Below, piece by piece: positions 7,936-15,560 of a stretch of 64,000 nt of DNA (positions within the stretch are counted from its first letter, which is position 1; the number at the start of each line of letters is the position of its first letter). Source of the DNA: Korarchaeum sp964519515 (GTDB lineage: Archaea; Korarchaeota; Korarchaeia; Korarchaeales; Korarchaeaceae); contig CAZFIJ010000044.1 of the NCBI GenBank assembly GCA_964519515.1, positions 3,230 to 67,229 of the forward strand, in the 5' to 3' direction. The translations under genes were made by a program, and so were the position numbers. The notes below the pieces were generated by a model. That model did no database searches, was not told where the DNA came from, and saw only the letters and a list, made by a program, of their open reading frames with translations.

Positions 7936-8909
7936 TCGATGAAGTAGAGGAGATAGCTGTTAAGAGCGCTTATGAACCCGGCCCCTATGGATATAGGCCT
8001 CAAGAGAGGCCTATATTTCTTTATTTGGATCACGGCCTCATAATATTGGATAAGCCGAAGGGCCCATCATCTCACGAGGTCACTGAGAGAGTCAAGAGGA
8101 CACTGGAATACCCTGGGAAGGTAGGGCACTGTGGGACACTAGATCCTAAGGTATCCGGAGTCCTCCCGATAGTTTTAGGAAATGCAACGAAGCTCAGCAA
8201 GTTAATCTCCGGGTACGATAAGGAATACGTGGGTACGCTCTATCTACACGGTGAGGTCTCGATCGATGAGTTGAAGGAAGCTTTGAGCAAATTCACAGGA
8301 CCGATATTCCAGAGACCTCCGGTTAAGTCAGCAGTTAAGAGGTCGCTCAGAGTGAGGAGAGTCTATTCCATCGAGCTATTGAGTAGTGAGGGGAGGTTCC
8401 ACAAGCTGAGGGTCAGGGTGGAATCGGGTACATACATAAGGAAGCTTTTCTTTGACATAGGGGAGTTCTTAGGAGTCGGAGGGAGCATGAGGGATCTGAG
8501 AAGGATAAGAAGTGGGATCTTCACGGAGAAGGATTGCGTAACTCTCGAAGACCTCAAGGATGCTTACGATAGTTGGAAGGGATCCGGGGATGAGAGCAAG
8601 ATTAGGAGAGTCATCCTCCCTCTGGAGGAGGCGGTGAGGCACTTACCCAAGATATACGTGAAAGATAGCGCGGTCGCTTCCCTGACTCATGGAGCATCCC
8701 TCAAGGTGAAGGGGATATGTTCCCTATCTAAGGGGATAAGGAAGGGCTCTATCGTAGCGTTGATGACCCTGAAGGGTGAGCTCATAGCAATAGGGAGAGC
8801 GTTAATAGATTTCGATGAGATGATCTCAGCTGATAGCGGAGTAGCTGCTAGCATCGAGAGGGTTATAATGCCCAGGGATCTCTATCCACCGATGTGGAAG
8901 ACTGTATGA
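7932..8909 (+). CDS. cbf5: Cbf5/TruB-type tRNA and H/ACA pseudouridine synthase
   Basis: Cbf5 is the catalytic subunit of archaeal H/ACA RNPs and also makes tRNA Psi55. The 325-aa protein has the TruB motif GHCGTLDPKVSGVLPI with the catalytic Asp, the PPVKSAVKR region, and a C-terminal PUA domain (HGASLKVKG... GSIVALMTLKGELIAIGRAL). It starts at TTG 7932 inside the L14e stop. The L14e-Cbf5 pair is conserved in archaea. Confidence 0.96.
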   Translation: MIDEVEEIAVKSAYEPGPYGYRPQERPIFLYLDHGLIILDKPKGPSSHEVTERVKRTLEYPGKVGHCGTLDPKVSGVLPIVLGNATKLSKLISGYDKEYVGTLYLHGEVSIDELKEALSKFTGPIFQRPPVKSAVKRSLRVRRVYSIELLSSEGRFHKLRVRVESGTYIRKLFFDIGEFLGVGGSMRDLRRIRSGIFTEKDCVTLEDLKDAYDSWKGSGDESKIRRVILPLEEAVRHLPKIYVKDSAVASLTHGASLKVKGICSLSKGIRKGSIVALMTLKGELIAIGRALIDFDEMISADSGVAASIERVIMPRDLYPPMWKTV

Positions 8910-8963
8910 TCTTCCCGCTTGTGGTCTCAATCTTTTAATATGTGTGCAGTATATGAGACATGA

Positions 8964-9048
8964 GCCGGGGTGCCCTAGCCCGGAAGGGGGCTGGCCTGGA
9001 GAGCCAGTGGCCCACTGGGCCGCGTGGGTTCAAATCCCACCCCCGGCG
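8964..9048 (+). tRNA. tRNA-Ser(GGA)
   Basis: The acceptor GCCGGGG pairs with CCCCGGC (9041-9047), and the discriminator is G. The anticodon arm CTGGC-CTGGAGA-GCCAG gives anticodon GGA. There is a long class II variable arm (GGCCCACTGGGCC), and the T arm is GTGGG-TTCAAAT-CCCAC. CCA is encoded at 9049-9051. A TATA-like TTTTAATATG lies about 30 nt upstream. Confidence 0.97.
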
Positions 9049-9051
9049 CCA

Positions 9052-9333
9052 CTTTAAGTTGCTCTATTTAGTTGAAATCCTATGAAGAGGCTTAAACGAT
9101 ATATAGAGCCTTAAGTTACATGCGATAGTGAAATAAGAGTTATGGAAATTCAATTATGGAGCTTAAAGTCTAAGGATTACTATCTTAGGGTCAGAACAGT
9201 TCTAAGATGTCTCCTGTGAGGGATGGTGCGATAGAGCTATCCATACATCTGTCGGATGGGACCCCGCGACTCACTCGAGATACGAAACATTAAAATTGGG
9301 TGGTATGACATACCCCGAAAAAGGGGTGAGTAG
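9052..9333. other. Intergenic region before the S13 operon
   Basis: No gene is visible. It holds a small inverted repeat CTAAG-N8-CTTAG near 9171, a TATA-like ATTAAAATT near 9288, the palindrome GGTATG-A-CATACC (9302-9314) and the short hairpin CCCC-GAAAAA-GGGG (9313-9326). The last two lie just upstream of the S13 start and could influence its expression. I cannot assign a function. Confidence 0.5.
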
Positions 9334-9783
9334 TTGTCGGGAGTTGAGCTGAGGAGGATAGTGAGGCTGCTCAACACGACTTTAGATGGTACTAAGCCCG
9401 TCATAGTTTCGCTCACGGGCGTAAAGGGGATAAGCCATACTCTAGCGCTAGCTATCCTGAGGAAAACTGGTGTACCTCCAAACAAACTCCTAGGAGAACT
9501 TAGTGAGGAGGAATACGCTAAGATAGAGGATGTCGTAAATAACCCGCATAAATACGGGATCCCGTGGTGGCTGATGAATAGACAAAAGGATTACAGAAAT
9601 AATGAATCTAGGATACTAATAGGGGATGATGTGAACTGGTACATGACTCAAGATATCAACTTAATGAAGAAGATAGGTAGTTGGAAGGGGATAAGGCATG
9701 AGCTAGGGCTGAAGGTGAGAGGGCAGAGGACGAAGACGACTGGAAGAGTAGGGAAAACTGTCGGTTATCAGAGGAAGAAGTGA
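9334..9783 (+). CDS. rps13: 30S ribosomal protein S13
   Basis: S13 is in the head of the small subunit and contacts the P-site tRNA. The 149-aa protein starts at TTG 9334 behind GGGGTGAG. It shows the helix-two-turn-helix (VKGISHTLALAILRKTG) and the C-terminal basic tail with VRGQRTKTTGRVGKTVG. It opens the S13-S4-S11-RpoD string. Confidence 0.96.
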   Translation: MSGVELRRIVRLLNTTLDGTKPVIVSLTGVKGISHTLALAILRKTGVPPNKLLGELSEEEYAKIEDVVNNPHKYGIPWWLMNRQKDYRNNESRILIGDDVNWYMTQDINLMKKIGSWKGIRHELGLKVRGQRTKTTGRVGKTVGYQRKK

Positions 9784-9792
9784 GGTGATATA

Positions 9793-10293
9793 ATGGGGGA
9801 TATAAAGAAGCATAGGAAGAAATACGAGAGGCCTTACAAACCTTGGGATAGGAGAGTTCTGGAGGAGACGAATAGGCTTGCCGGTTACTATGGTCTGAGG
9901 AACAAGAGGGAGCTCTGGAGGATGAGCTTTCTAGCGAAGAAGTATAGGAGGATAGCCAGGCAGCTTTTAGCTGCTCCCAAGAGCGAGAGCTGGAAGGTCG
10001 AACCCATAATAAAGAAGTTGCAAGCCCTCGGGATCCTCAGTAAGGATGCAACTTTAGATGATCTACTCGATTTAAGCGTTGAGCAATTCTTGGAGAGGAG
10101 ATTGCAGACCATCGTTTGGAGGAAGGGGTTCGCTAAGAGTCCATATATGGCTAGGCAGCTCATAACTCATGGCCATATAAGGGTTAACGGTAGGAGGATA
10201 AGGCAGCCAAGTTACTTAGTAAAATTGGAGGAGGAGGATAAGATAGAGTGCCTCCATCCCTCATGCCTAGAGGTTGAGAAGGAGGTGAGATGA
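9793..10293 (+). CDS. rps4: 30S ribosomal protein S4
   Basis: S4 nucleates small-subunit assembly. The 166-aa length is typical of archaeal S4. It has KKHRKKYERPYKPWDR at the N-terminus and an S4 RNA-binding domain near the C-terminus (ERRLQTIVWRKGFAKSPYMARQLITHGHIRVNGR). The stop overlaps the S11 ATG. Confidence 0.96.
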   Translation: MGDIKKHRKKYERPYKPWDRRVLEETNRLAGYYGLRNKRELWRMSFLAKKYRRIARQLLAAPKSESWKVEPIIKKLQALGILSKDATLDDLLDLSVEQFLERRLQTIVWRKGFAKSPYMARQLITHGHIRVNGRRIRQPSYLVKLEEEDKIECLHPSCLEVEKEVR

Positions 10294-10691
10294 TGTCAAC
10301 TGAGAGGAAGGGTAAGATAGGGGTGGCCCACATATACTCATCATTCAACGATACGATAGTCCACATAACTGATATAACGGGAGCTGAGACTATAGCTAGG
10401 TACTCCGGCGGGATGTTCGTGGATGCGGATAGGCTCGAGGGATCTCCTTATGCAGCCCTGAAGGCCGCGATGGCTGCAGCTAAAGAAGCTCAGAGGAAAG
10501 GGATAACTCACCTAATAGTTAAGGTGAGAGCGCCTGGAGGTATAAAGAGTAGGATCCCAGGTCCAGGCGCGACAGCAGCTATAAGAGGCCTCTCTAGGTC
10601 TCAACTCACCCTCATAAGAGTCGAGGACGTGACCCCGATACCTCACGATGGTTGCAGGAGGCCCCACGGTAGGAGGGGGAGGAGGGTCTGA
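10290..10691 (+). CDS. rps11: 30S ribosomal protein S11
   Basis: S11 lies on the platform of the small subunit. The 133-aa protein has GVAHIYSSFNDTIVHITDITGAE near its start and ends in the conserved PIPHDGCRRPHGRRGRRV tail. It starts at ATG 10290 overlapping the S4 stop. A separate promoter follows before the next gene. Confidence 0.97.
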   Translation: MMSTERKGKIGVAHIYSSFNDTIVHITDITGAETIARYSGGMFVDADRLEGSPYAALKAAMAAAKEAQRKGITHLIVKVRAPGGIKSRIPGPGATAAIRGLSRSQLTLIRVEDVTPIPHDGCRRPHGRRGRRV

Positions 10692-10721
10692 GGGAACTTT
10701 CACATAACATTTTCGAATAGG

Positions 10722-10733
10722 AAATTTATTAAA
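10722..10733 (+). promoter_or_regulatory. Likely promoter (TATA box) for the 299-aa gene and rpoD
   Basis: AAATTTATTAAA lies 23 nt before the ATG at 10756 in an AT-rich gap after S11. The spacing would put the start of transcription at or close to the start codon. It suggests that the unknown gene and rpoD can be expressed apart from the ribosomal genes. Confidence 0.5.
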
Positions 10734-10755
10734 GCCTCACAGTCTATTTCAGGGG

Positions 10756-11655
10756 ATGCCCCCCTTGAGTGTTATGAACGATTTGATCGAATTCTACAGG
10801 GGAGCTGGAAACATAAAGTTAAGAGGGGGGCTCGATGAAAGGTCCCTCGTCATAGAGATATCTGGGAGAAGGGAGATAAGGGTCCTAGTCTCTGTCTTCG
10901 ACCCCTCTTATGAGAGCGTGCAGGAATTCGTCGAGTCCCTAATAGATTCCTACAGGAGGGCGGGAATAGGGTTCGATAGGCTCGACTTATGGGTCCCTAA
11001 GGATCTCTATGCTATCGCGAACAAGGAGGTAGAGGAGGGAAGAGCTAAGGGGGATAGCTGGGCCTCTAAGGTGACAGTGAGATCTCTAGATAGATCATTC
11101 ACCCCTGATCTCGAGATGAAATCGTTGGATAAGGAGGTGAAGGATCTCCAGATTCCGAGGAACTCGCAAGTGAGATCCAATCAAATATCGCCGGACCCGG
11201 ATATGAGGAGATTGATTCAGGAAGTCGGAAAGGGGCTAGCTGAAGAGATCTCCAGGAATCTGGGGACGTTTATAAGGGATCTCCTATCTTCAGACCTTAA
11301 GAAGGAAGATCCGGAGCTGATACATAGGATACATGAACTAGAGAGGAGAATAGAGCTTTTAGAGTCCTTTATCAGGATACTGGGGAGTTATGGGAGCGTC
11401 CCCTCTCTCCCCAGGCCCAGCTTCCAGGACTTAAGTGAACCTGTTATAGAGAGCTTGCCTAAACGAAAACCTAGAGTTGAGAGTGTGAGGGAATCAGTTA
11501 TCCCGAAAATAGAAGAAAATATTCATAATGAAAGATCGCATGATGTTAGATCCGAAGGGAGCTCGACGGAGGATGTACTCTCAGAGATATTTAATAATCC
11601 TTGGGTGAGCATCCTGAGGAGGAAAGGTGAGGACCTTGAAAGTGAGGGTGATTGA
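10756..11655 (+). CDS. Unrecognised 299-aa protein in the rpoD operon
   Basis: I do not recognise this family. Residues 1-110 look like a mixed alpha/beta domain (LVIEISGRREIRVLVSVFD, then a helix and DRLDLWVPKDLYAIA). A charged linker follows, then a strongly helical, likely coiled-coil part (about 160-225, ELIHRIHELERRIELLESFIRIL). The C-terminal 70 residues are polar and probably disordered. It sits between S11 and rpoD, where most archaea have nothing, and its 3' end overlaps the rpoD start, so the two are translationally coupled. There is no signal peptide or membrane segment. Confidence 0.75.
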   Translation: MPPLSVMNDLIEFYRGAGNIKLRGGLDERSLVIEISGRREIRVLVSVFDPSYESVQEFVESLIDSYRRAGIGFDRLDLWVPKDLYAIANKEVEEGRAKGDSWASKVTVRSLDRSFTPDLEMKSLDKEVKDLQIPRNSQVRSNQISPDPDMRRLIQEVGKGLAEEISRNLGTFIRDLLSSDLKKEDPELIHRIHELERRIELLESFIRILGSYGSVPSLPRPSFQDLSEPVIESLPKRKPRVESVRESVIPKIEENIHNERSHDVRSEGSSTEDVLSEIFNNPWVSILRRKGEDLESEGD

Positions 11656-12397
11656 GCTATCAGATCAAAGGACGCTCCTAGTCCTAGAAGGGGTCTCTCC
11701 ATCTTTCGCGAACTCGATAAGGAGGGCAATAATAGCCGAAGTTCCGACTTTCGCGATAGATGAGGTCATATTCTTTGAGAACACGACTCCCTTCTTCGAT
11801 GAGTATATAGCGCATAGGCTAGCGATGGTCCCTCTCAGGACGAGCCTCGACGTACTGAGGGTCGATCCTAATAGGACTGTAGTACTCGAATTATCGAAGA
11901 AGGCGAAGGACCCGATCGAGATAGTGTACTCAGGAGAGCTCAAGTCCTCAGATCCGCTCATATATCCGGCTAACGATAAGATACCAATAATAAAGATGAG
12001 GAAGGGGCAGAAATTGAGGTTTCAGGCTATAGCTAGAATCGGTAGAGGGAAGGATCACTCTAAGTGGTCACCAGCTGCAGCAGTCGGTTATAGTTACATG
12101 CCTATTTATGAACTGAAGGACTTAGAATCCATAGAATGTGATTTGAACCAATGTTCCAACTGTATTGAGTCTGATGGAGGAATCTTAAGGATAGATTACC
12201 CTGTCCTCTGTGAGGGATGTTTGGAGATGTTGGAGAGGTGCAGGGTCAGGAACCCAGACAAGATAGTCAGGAGGTGGGATGAATCCAGGATCATCATAAG
12301 CTACGAATCCACGGGTTCTCTGAGGCCGGAGGAGATATTCAGCGAGGCATTGAATCAAATGAGGGGGAAGCTCGAGGAGCTGCTCAGTAAGATATAG
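11627..12397 (+). CDS. rpoD: DNA-directed RNA polymerase subunit D (Rpb3/alpha-like)
   Basis: RpoD starts assembly of the archaeal RNA polymerase with RpoL. The 256-aa protein has the alpha-type N-terminus (SPSFANSIRRAIIAEVPTFAID) and HRLAMVPLR. An inserted ferredoxin-like domain carries Cys171, 176, 179, 195, 198 and 205 (ECDLNQCSNC, LCEGC, LERC), consistent with the Fe-S cluster known from some archaeal D subunits. The start overlaps the preceding gene by about 20-29 nt; GTG 11627 or TTG 11636 may be used. Confidence 0.96.
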   Translation: MRTLKVRVIELSDQRTLLVLEGVSPSFANSIRRAIIAEVPTFAIDEVIFFENTTPFFDEYIAHRLAMVPLRTSLDVLRVDPNRTVVLELSKKAKDPIEIVYSGELKSSDPLIYPANDKIPIIKMRKGQKLRFQAIARIGRGKDHSKWSPAAAVGYSYMPIYELKDLESIECDLNQCSNCIESDGGILRIDYPVLCEGCLEMLERCRVRNPDKIVRRWDESRIIISYESTGSLRPEEIFSEALNQMRGKLEELLSKI

Positions 12398-12433
12398 ATA
12401 ACGTTTTTAATCTGTTGAGACATATAAGCTCGA

Positions 12434-12520
12434 GCGGGGGTAGCCAAGCCAGGTCCAAGGCGCCCGCTTGAGGGGCGGGTGGGCGTCAGGCCCGCGTGGG
12501 GTCAAATCCCACCCCCCGCA
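12434..12520 (+). tRNA. tRNA-Leu(GAG)
   Basis: The acceptor GCGGGGG pairs with CCCCCGC, with discriminator A. The anticodon arm CCCGC-TTGAGGG-GCGGG gives anticodon GAG. There is a class II variable arm, and the T arm is GTGGG-GTCAAAT-CCCAC. The first T-loop base is G rather than the nearly universal T54. CCA is not encoded. It lies at the junction between rpoD and the cyd/MFS block. Confidence 0.94.
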
Positions 12521-12538
12521 CTAAAAAAGGGAGGGGGA
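12521..12538 (-). terminator. T-rich terminator after cydA'
   Basis: Read on the minus strand, the gap after the cydA' stop is TCCCCCTCCC followed by six T. T-runs terminate transcription in archaea. It separates the convergent tRNA-Leu and cydA' transcripts. Confidence 0.4.
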
Positions 12539-13693
12539 TCATTCTCCTTTAAATAACGTCTCATATATGAAGTAACCTATCGCTATGAGCAATATCGCTA
12601 TCCCGAGAGCTGTTACTAAGAACAGCGTGGGATCACTGGCTAAGGGGCTCACGTTCTCGAGAGATAAGGATCTTCCGAGTATCGTCCTCCATGGTTCAGG
12701 TATTTTATCAGCTACTATCGGTAGATTAGCTAGGAAGTATGGATATTGACTGAACATATTCAGGTACTCTCCAGTTAATATCGTGAGCGCTGCTGATATC
12801 GTTGCGAGAGCTGAGAGCTTGAAGTCAACGCTGCCGAATATTAGCCTCAGTATAGCGTAGATCTGAATTACTATGAGTATCATCTTGATCAGGAAGAGCC
12901 AGCTCATGTCGACCGTCTCAACTCCACCTAATCCCCATCCGAAGGATCTGAAGATATTGTTGAACTTCATCGGCGTCGATATCAATGACATAGAGTACCA
13001 TGGGCCCAATATCAGCATTATGAAAGTCCCTACTACAGCTACCTTCAATGTAATCGAGTAAAGCTGGGAGCTCTCCTCACCCCTCTCCTTGACCATTCGA
13101 TAAGCTAACAGAGCCGAGATGAAGAGGGAACCGAACGTTATAGCGCCGAAGACACTCTTCAGATAGAGAGGCGCGAAAGTCGGATTGGCGAGAGCTCCGA
13201 GGGCATCTATATAAGGCTTCCCATCTATCTTAAGCCCCGATGGCGTATTCAGGAAGGCGAAAACTAACCTGAAGCCGAGGGGTATAGTGTAAGCTGTGAT
13301 AGCTAATAGGATCCCAGAGGAGAGGTGAGCCCATCTCGGGAAGGAGTCCCAACCGTAGTAATAGAGCACTATAGCTAGGAAGTGGATCAGTATCGAGAGT
13401 ATCGCTATCCCGAATGGGAGCAAAGTTATGTTGCCAGCGACCCCTATGAACTCGGGATAGAAGCTGAGTAGGAATACAGTGAAGGCTGTCCCCATGACCC
13501 CAGCTATCGCGTAAGTAGCAGCGTATATCCTGAATATCCCTCTAGCTATTCCGTCGAGCCTCTCATTCCCCGTGAGATCAGCTTTCCTCTTCAGCAAGGG
13601 CACTATCGTCGCGAGAGCCATTCCTAGGTTAACGGCCACTATATGTATGCCGAAGACTAGAGCTATGAAGTAGACTTGCGGGATCATGATCAC
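12539..13693 (-). CDS. cydA': Cytochrome bd-type oxidase second subunit, CydA' type
   Basis: The 384-aa protein has about nine hydrophobic segments. It resembles CydA rather than CydB: near the N-terminus it has FGIHIVAVNLGMALA with a His at 17, in the place of the axial heme d ligand of CydA. It follows cydA with a 4-nt overlap. The pair matches the CydAA' family described from archaea, in which two CydA-like chains replace CydA/CydB. It probably reduces oxygen with quinol electrons in the membrane. It lacks the long CydA Q-loop. Confidence 0.82.
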   Translation of the reverse strand: MIMIPQVYFIALVFGIHIVAVNLGMALATIVPLLKRKADLTGNERLDGIARGIFRIYAATYAIAGVMGTAFTVFLLSFYPEFIGVAGNITLLPFGIAILSILIHFLAIVLYYYGWDSFPRWAHLSSGILLAITAYTIPLGFRLVFAFLNTPSGLKIDGKPYIDALGALANPTFAPLYLKSVFGAITFGSLFISALLAYRMVKERGEESSQLYSITLKVAVVGTFIMLILGPWYSMSLISTPMKFNNIFRSFGWGLGGVETVDMSWLFLIKMILIVIQIYAILRLIFGSVDFKLSALATISAALTILTGEYLNMFSQYPYFLANLPIVADKIPEPWRTILGRSLSLENVSPLASDPTLFLVTALGIAILLIAIGYFIYETLFKGE

Positions 13694-15306
13694 ACCTCCC
13701 TAACTGATGGAGCGTACAGGAGCTTCCAAACGGCTAAGATCAGAGCTAAAGCGACGGAAATCAATATTAAAGCTATTAAGCCGTATGATAACGGATCTCC
13801 AGGGTTCGCTGTGTGAGCTACATCTACTGTCATTATACCGTAGATGGACCACGGCTTCCTCCCTATCTCCCTGACGGCCCACCCGAGGAAACTGATGATC
13901 TGAGCTACTATAGGAGTCAAGACGTTTATTTTGAGTAGAATTGGGGATAAATTCCCTCTCATGATCAATATAGATGAGATCAAAGCATATAGACCTAAGA
14001 GGATGCTTAGACCCGTCTTAACGTAGTATAGGTAGTGTATCATGAGAGGGGGCCTGCAGTCGAATGGTGCTCCAGCTAATGTACAGTAATCTCGGGGTAT
14101 CGAATCGTAATCAGGTAGTTTGGCCTCAAAGCTCCCATAAGCTATGAAACTCATGATCCCCTCTATTCCTAGAGATCTGCTGAAGCTGAATATAGAATTG
14201 CTGGTCCCCTCCATCGCCGCTAATTTCTCGGGGTTATATGAAGCTATCTCAACCCCGAGGATGTGTCCGAAAAGGAGACCTTGGACTGCTATGAAGATTA
14301 AGCTCAACAAGATCCCTAACCTCAATCCATTGGCATAATAGACTTTCCTCTTATCGCTCTTCGACCTGAGGAGTAGTAAAGAGTACCCCCCGACTATAGT
14401 GAATCCCGTTACTGTCATCGCAGCCCCTAGGGCATGCAATATGCTCCCAGCGTAAACTGGGGAGAGAAAAGTGACCATAGTATACCCAACGCTCTTGACA
14501 GTGTTAACCAATATAGTATCGACGACGTCCTTCACTAGCAGATCTTTAACGCTTCCAAGGGCCTCCTCCTTTATGACGAGTGAGAGTACGCTATCTCCCA
14601 CTCTGACGTTACTCCAGGATTCGCTCGCGAGTTTAGATACTATCTTAGATGGGAGTAGAACAGCGACACCTTCACTCCTCTCTCCTAAAACTTCCATACC
14701 GAGAGATAGGAGTTTGTTCACATCTAGTACACTTACTATTTCCTTAGGGACTACTAAGAGCAGCTTAGGATATCCCTTATCGTACTTCCATCCAGTCATC
14801 GGATCGTACGAAGCTTGTATCCCAGTGGGGGCAACCATATAGCTGTTCACACTCATTATGAGGGCGCCTGAAAGCCAAGCCCCTACTAAAGCTAGGAATA
14901 CTAGGATCAGCTTCCCCCTAACTCCTATCTTCCTCCACCCGAATACTAAGAAGTATATGAAGGTTATCTCTATGAGGAATGCGAAGATCTCTGCGTACAG
15001 AGGGAAGAATATGTACCTACCAGCAGCCTCGAGTAAATTTGGCCATATTAAAACCAAACCGAACTCGCTTACTGTTCCGCTAGCGGCTCCTACTGCGAAT
15101 ATTATGCCTAGGGCTTTTGCCATGGTCTTGGCCATTTCATGCCACTTCTCATCCTTGCTCCTCGCGTAGAGCAATAGCGAGAGGATTATGAAGAGGGGCA
15201 AGCCGAGGACGTATTGTAGTATGAGCCAGTGGAGCTCTATCCCTACAATAGATAGTATCCTATCCAAGGGAGCGGGATAGCTCAACCATTGACCAATGAG
15301 ATCCAA
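13690..15306 (-). CDS. cydA: Cytochrome bd-type quinol:oxygen reductase subunit I
   Basis: The 538-aa polytopic membrane protein carries CydA features: His26 in IELHWLILQYVLG (axial heme ligand position), GTVSEFGLVLIWPNL followed by PLYAEIFAFLIEITFIYFLVFGW (the GxxxEF...E...GW pattern), and GALIMSVNSYMVAPTG. Residues 165-260 form a long extra-membrane loop (GWKYDKGYPKLLL onward) corresponding to the quinol-binding loop. It reduces oxygen to water. A TATA box and an inverted repeat lie upstream. Confidence 0.9.
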   Translation of the reverse strand: MDLIGQWLSYPAPLDRILSIVGIELHWLILQYVLGLPLFIILSLLLYARSKDEKWHEMAKTMAKALGIIFAVGAASGTVSEFGLVLIWPNLLEAAGRYIFFPLYAEIFAFLIEITFIYFLVFGWRKIGVRGKLILVFLALVGAWLSGALIMSVNSYMVAPTGIQASYDPMTGWKYDKGYPKLLLVVPKEIVSVLDVNKLLSLGMEVLGERSEGVAVLLPSKIVSKLASESWSNVRVGDSVLSLVIKEEALGSVKDLLVKDVVDTILVNTVKSVGYTMVTFLSPVYAGSILHALGAAMTVTGFTIVGGYSLLLLRSKSDKRKVYYANGLRLGILLSLIFIAVQGLLFGHILGVEIASYNPEKLAAMEGTSNSIFSFSRSLGIEGIMSFIAYGSFEAKLPDYDSIPRDYCTLAGAPFDCRPPLMIHYLYYVKTGLSILLGLYALISSILIMRGNLSPILLKINVLTPIVAQIISFLGWAVREIGRKPWSIYGIMTVDVAHTANPGDPLSYGLIALILISVALALILAVWKLLYAPSVREV

Positions 15307-15349
15307 TGCATCACCCCCAAAGTTTTGATATAGCTTATATCCAGATTTT

Positions 15350-15357
15350 TTTATAAA
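15350..15357 (-). promoter_or_regulatory. TATA box of cydA
   Basis: TTTATAAA, 44 nt upstream of the cydA ATG, is in the right place for an archaeal promoter of the cydA-cydA' unit. It lies directly beside the inverted repeat at 15361-15383. Confidence 0.45.
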
Positions 15358-15360
15358 TCT

Positions 15361-15383
15361 TATGGTTATAATAATTAACCATA
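15361..15383. promoter_or_regulatory. Inverted repeat, possible operator for cydAA'
   Basis: TATGGTTA, seven spacer bases, TAACCATA: a perfect 8-bp inverted repeat. It lies immediately upstream of the cydA TATA box, in the divergent region between cydA and the MFS gene. The size and place fit a dimeric regulator site. No regulator gene is adjacent. Confidence 0.4.
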
Positions 15384-15560
15384 AATGTATGATGGCTTCT
15401 CGTGACGACTGTGAGCTATTTCACCATAAGAGGAATATATATTTGAAAATATAAACACATAAAACATAGTATATAAAATTTAATCCTGTAGGAAGTTTGT
15501 TGTCCCGACTATCATTCAGAATTCGGAAAAAATTAAAAAGTACTTCAGAAGATCTCTCTG

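Noticed and set aside
9193..9204. 12-base palindromic AGAACAGTTCTA also present at 32564-32575, possible shared operator
   Set aside because: The second copy lies in the last codons of the M42 peptidase gene, so two copies are probably chance.
13700..15169. Several open frames opposite cydA and other large membrane protein genes
   Set aside because: They mirror the codons of clear genes, have low-complexity Ser/Leu/Pro-rich translations and no homology.
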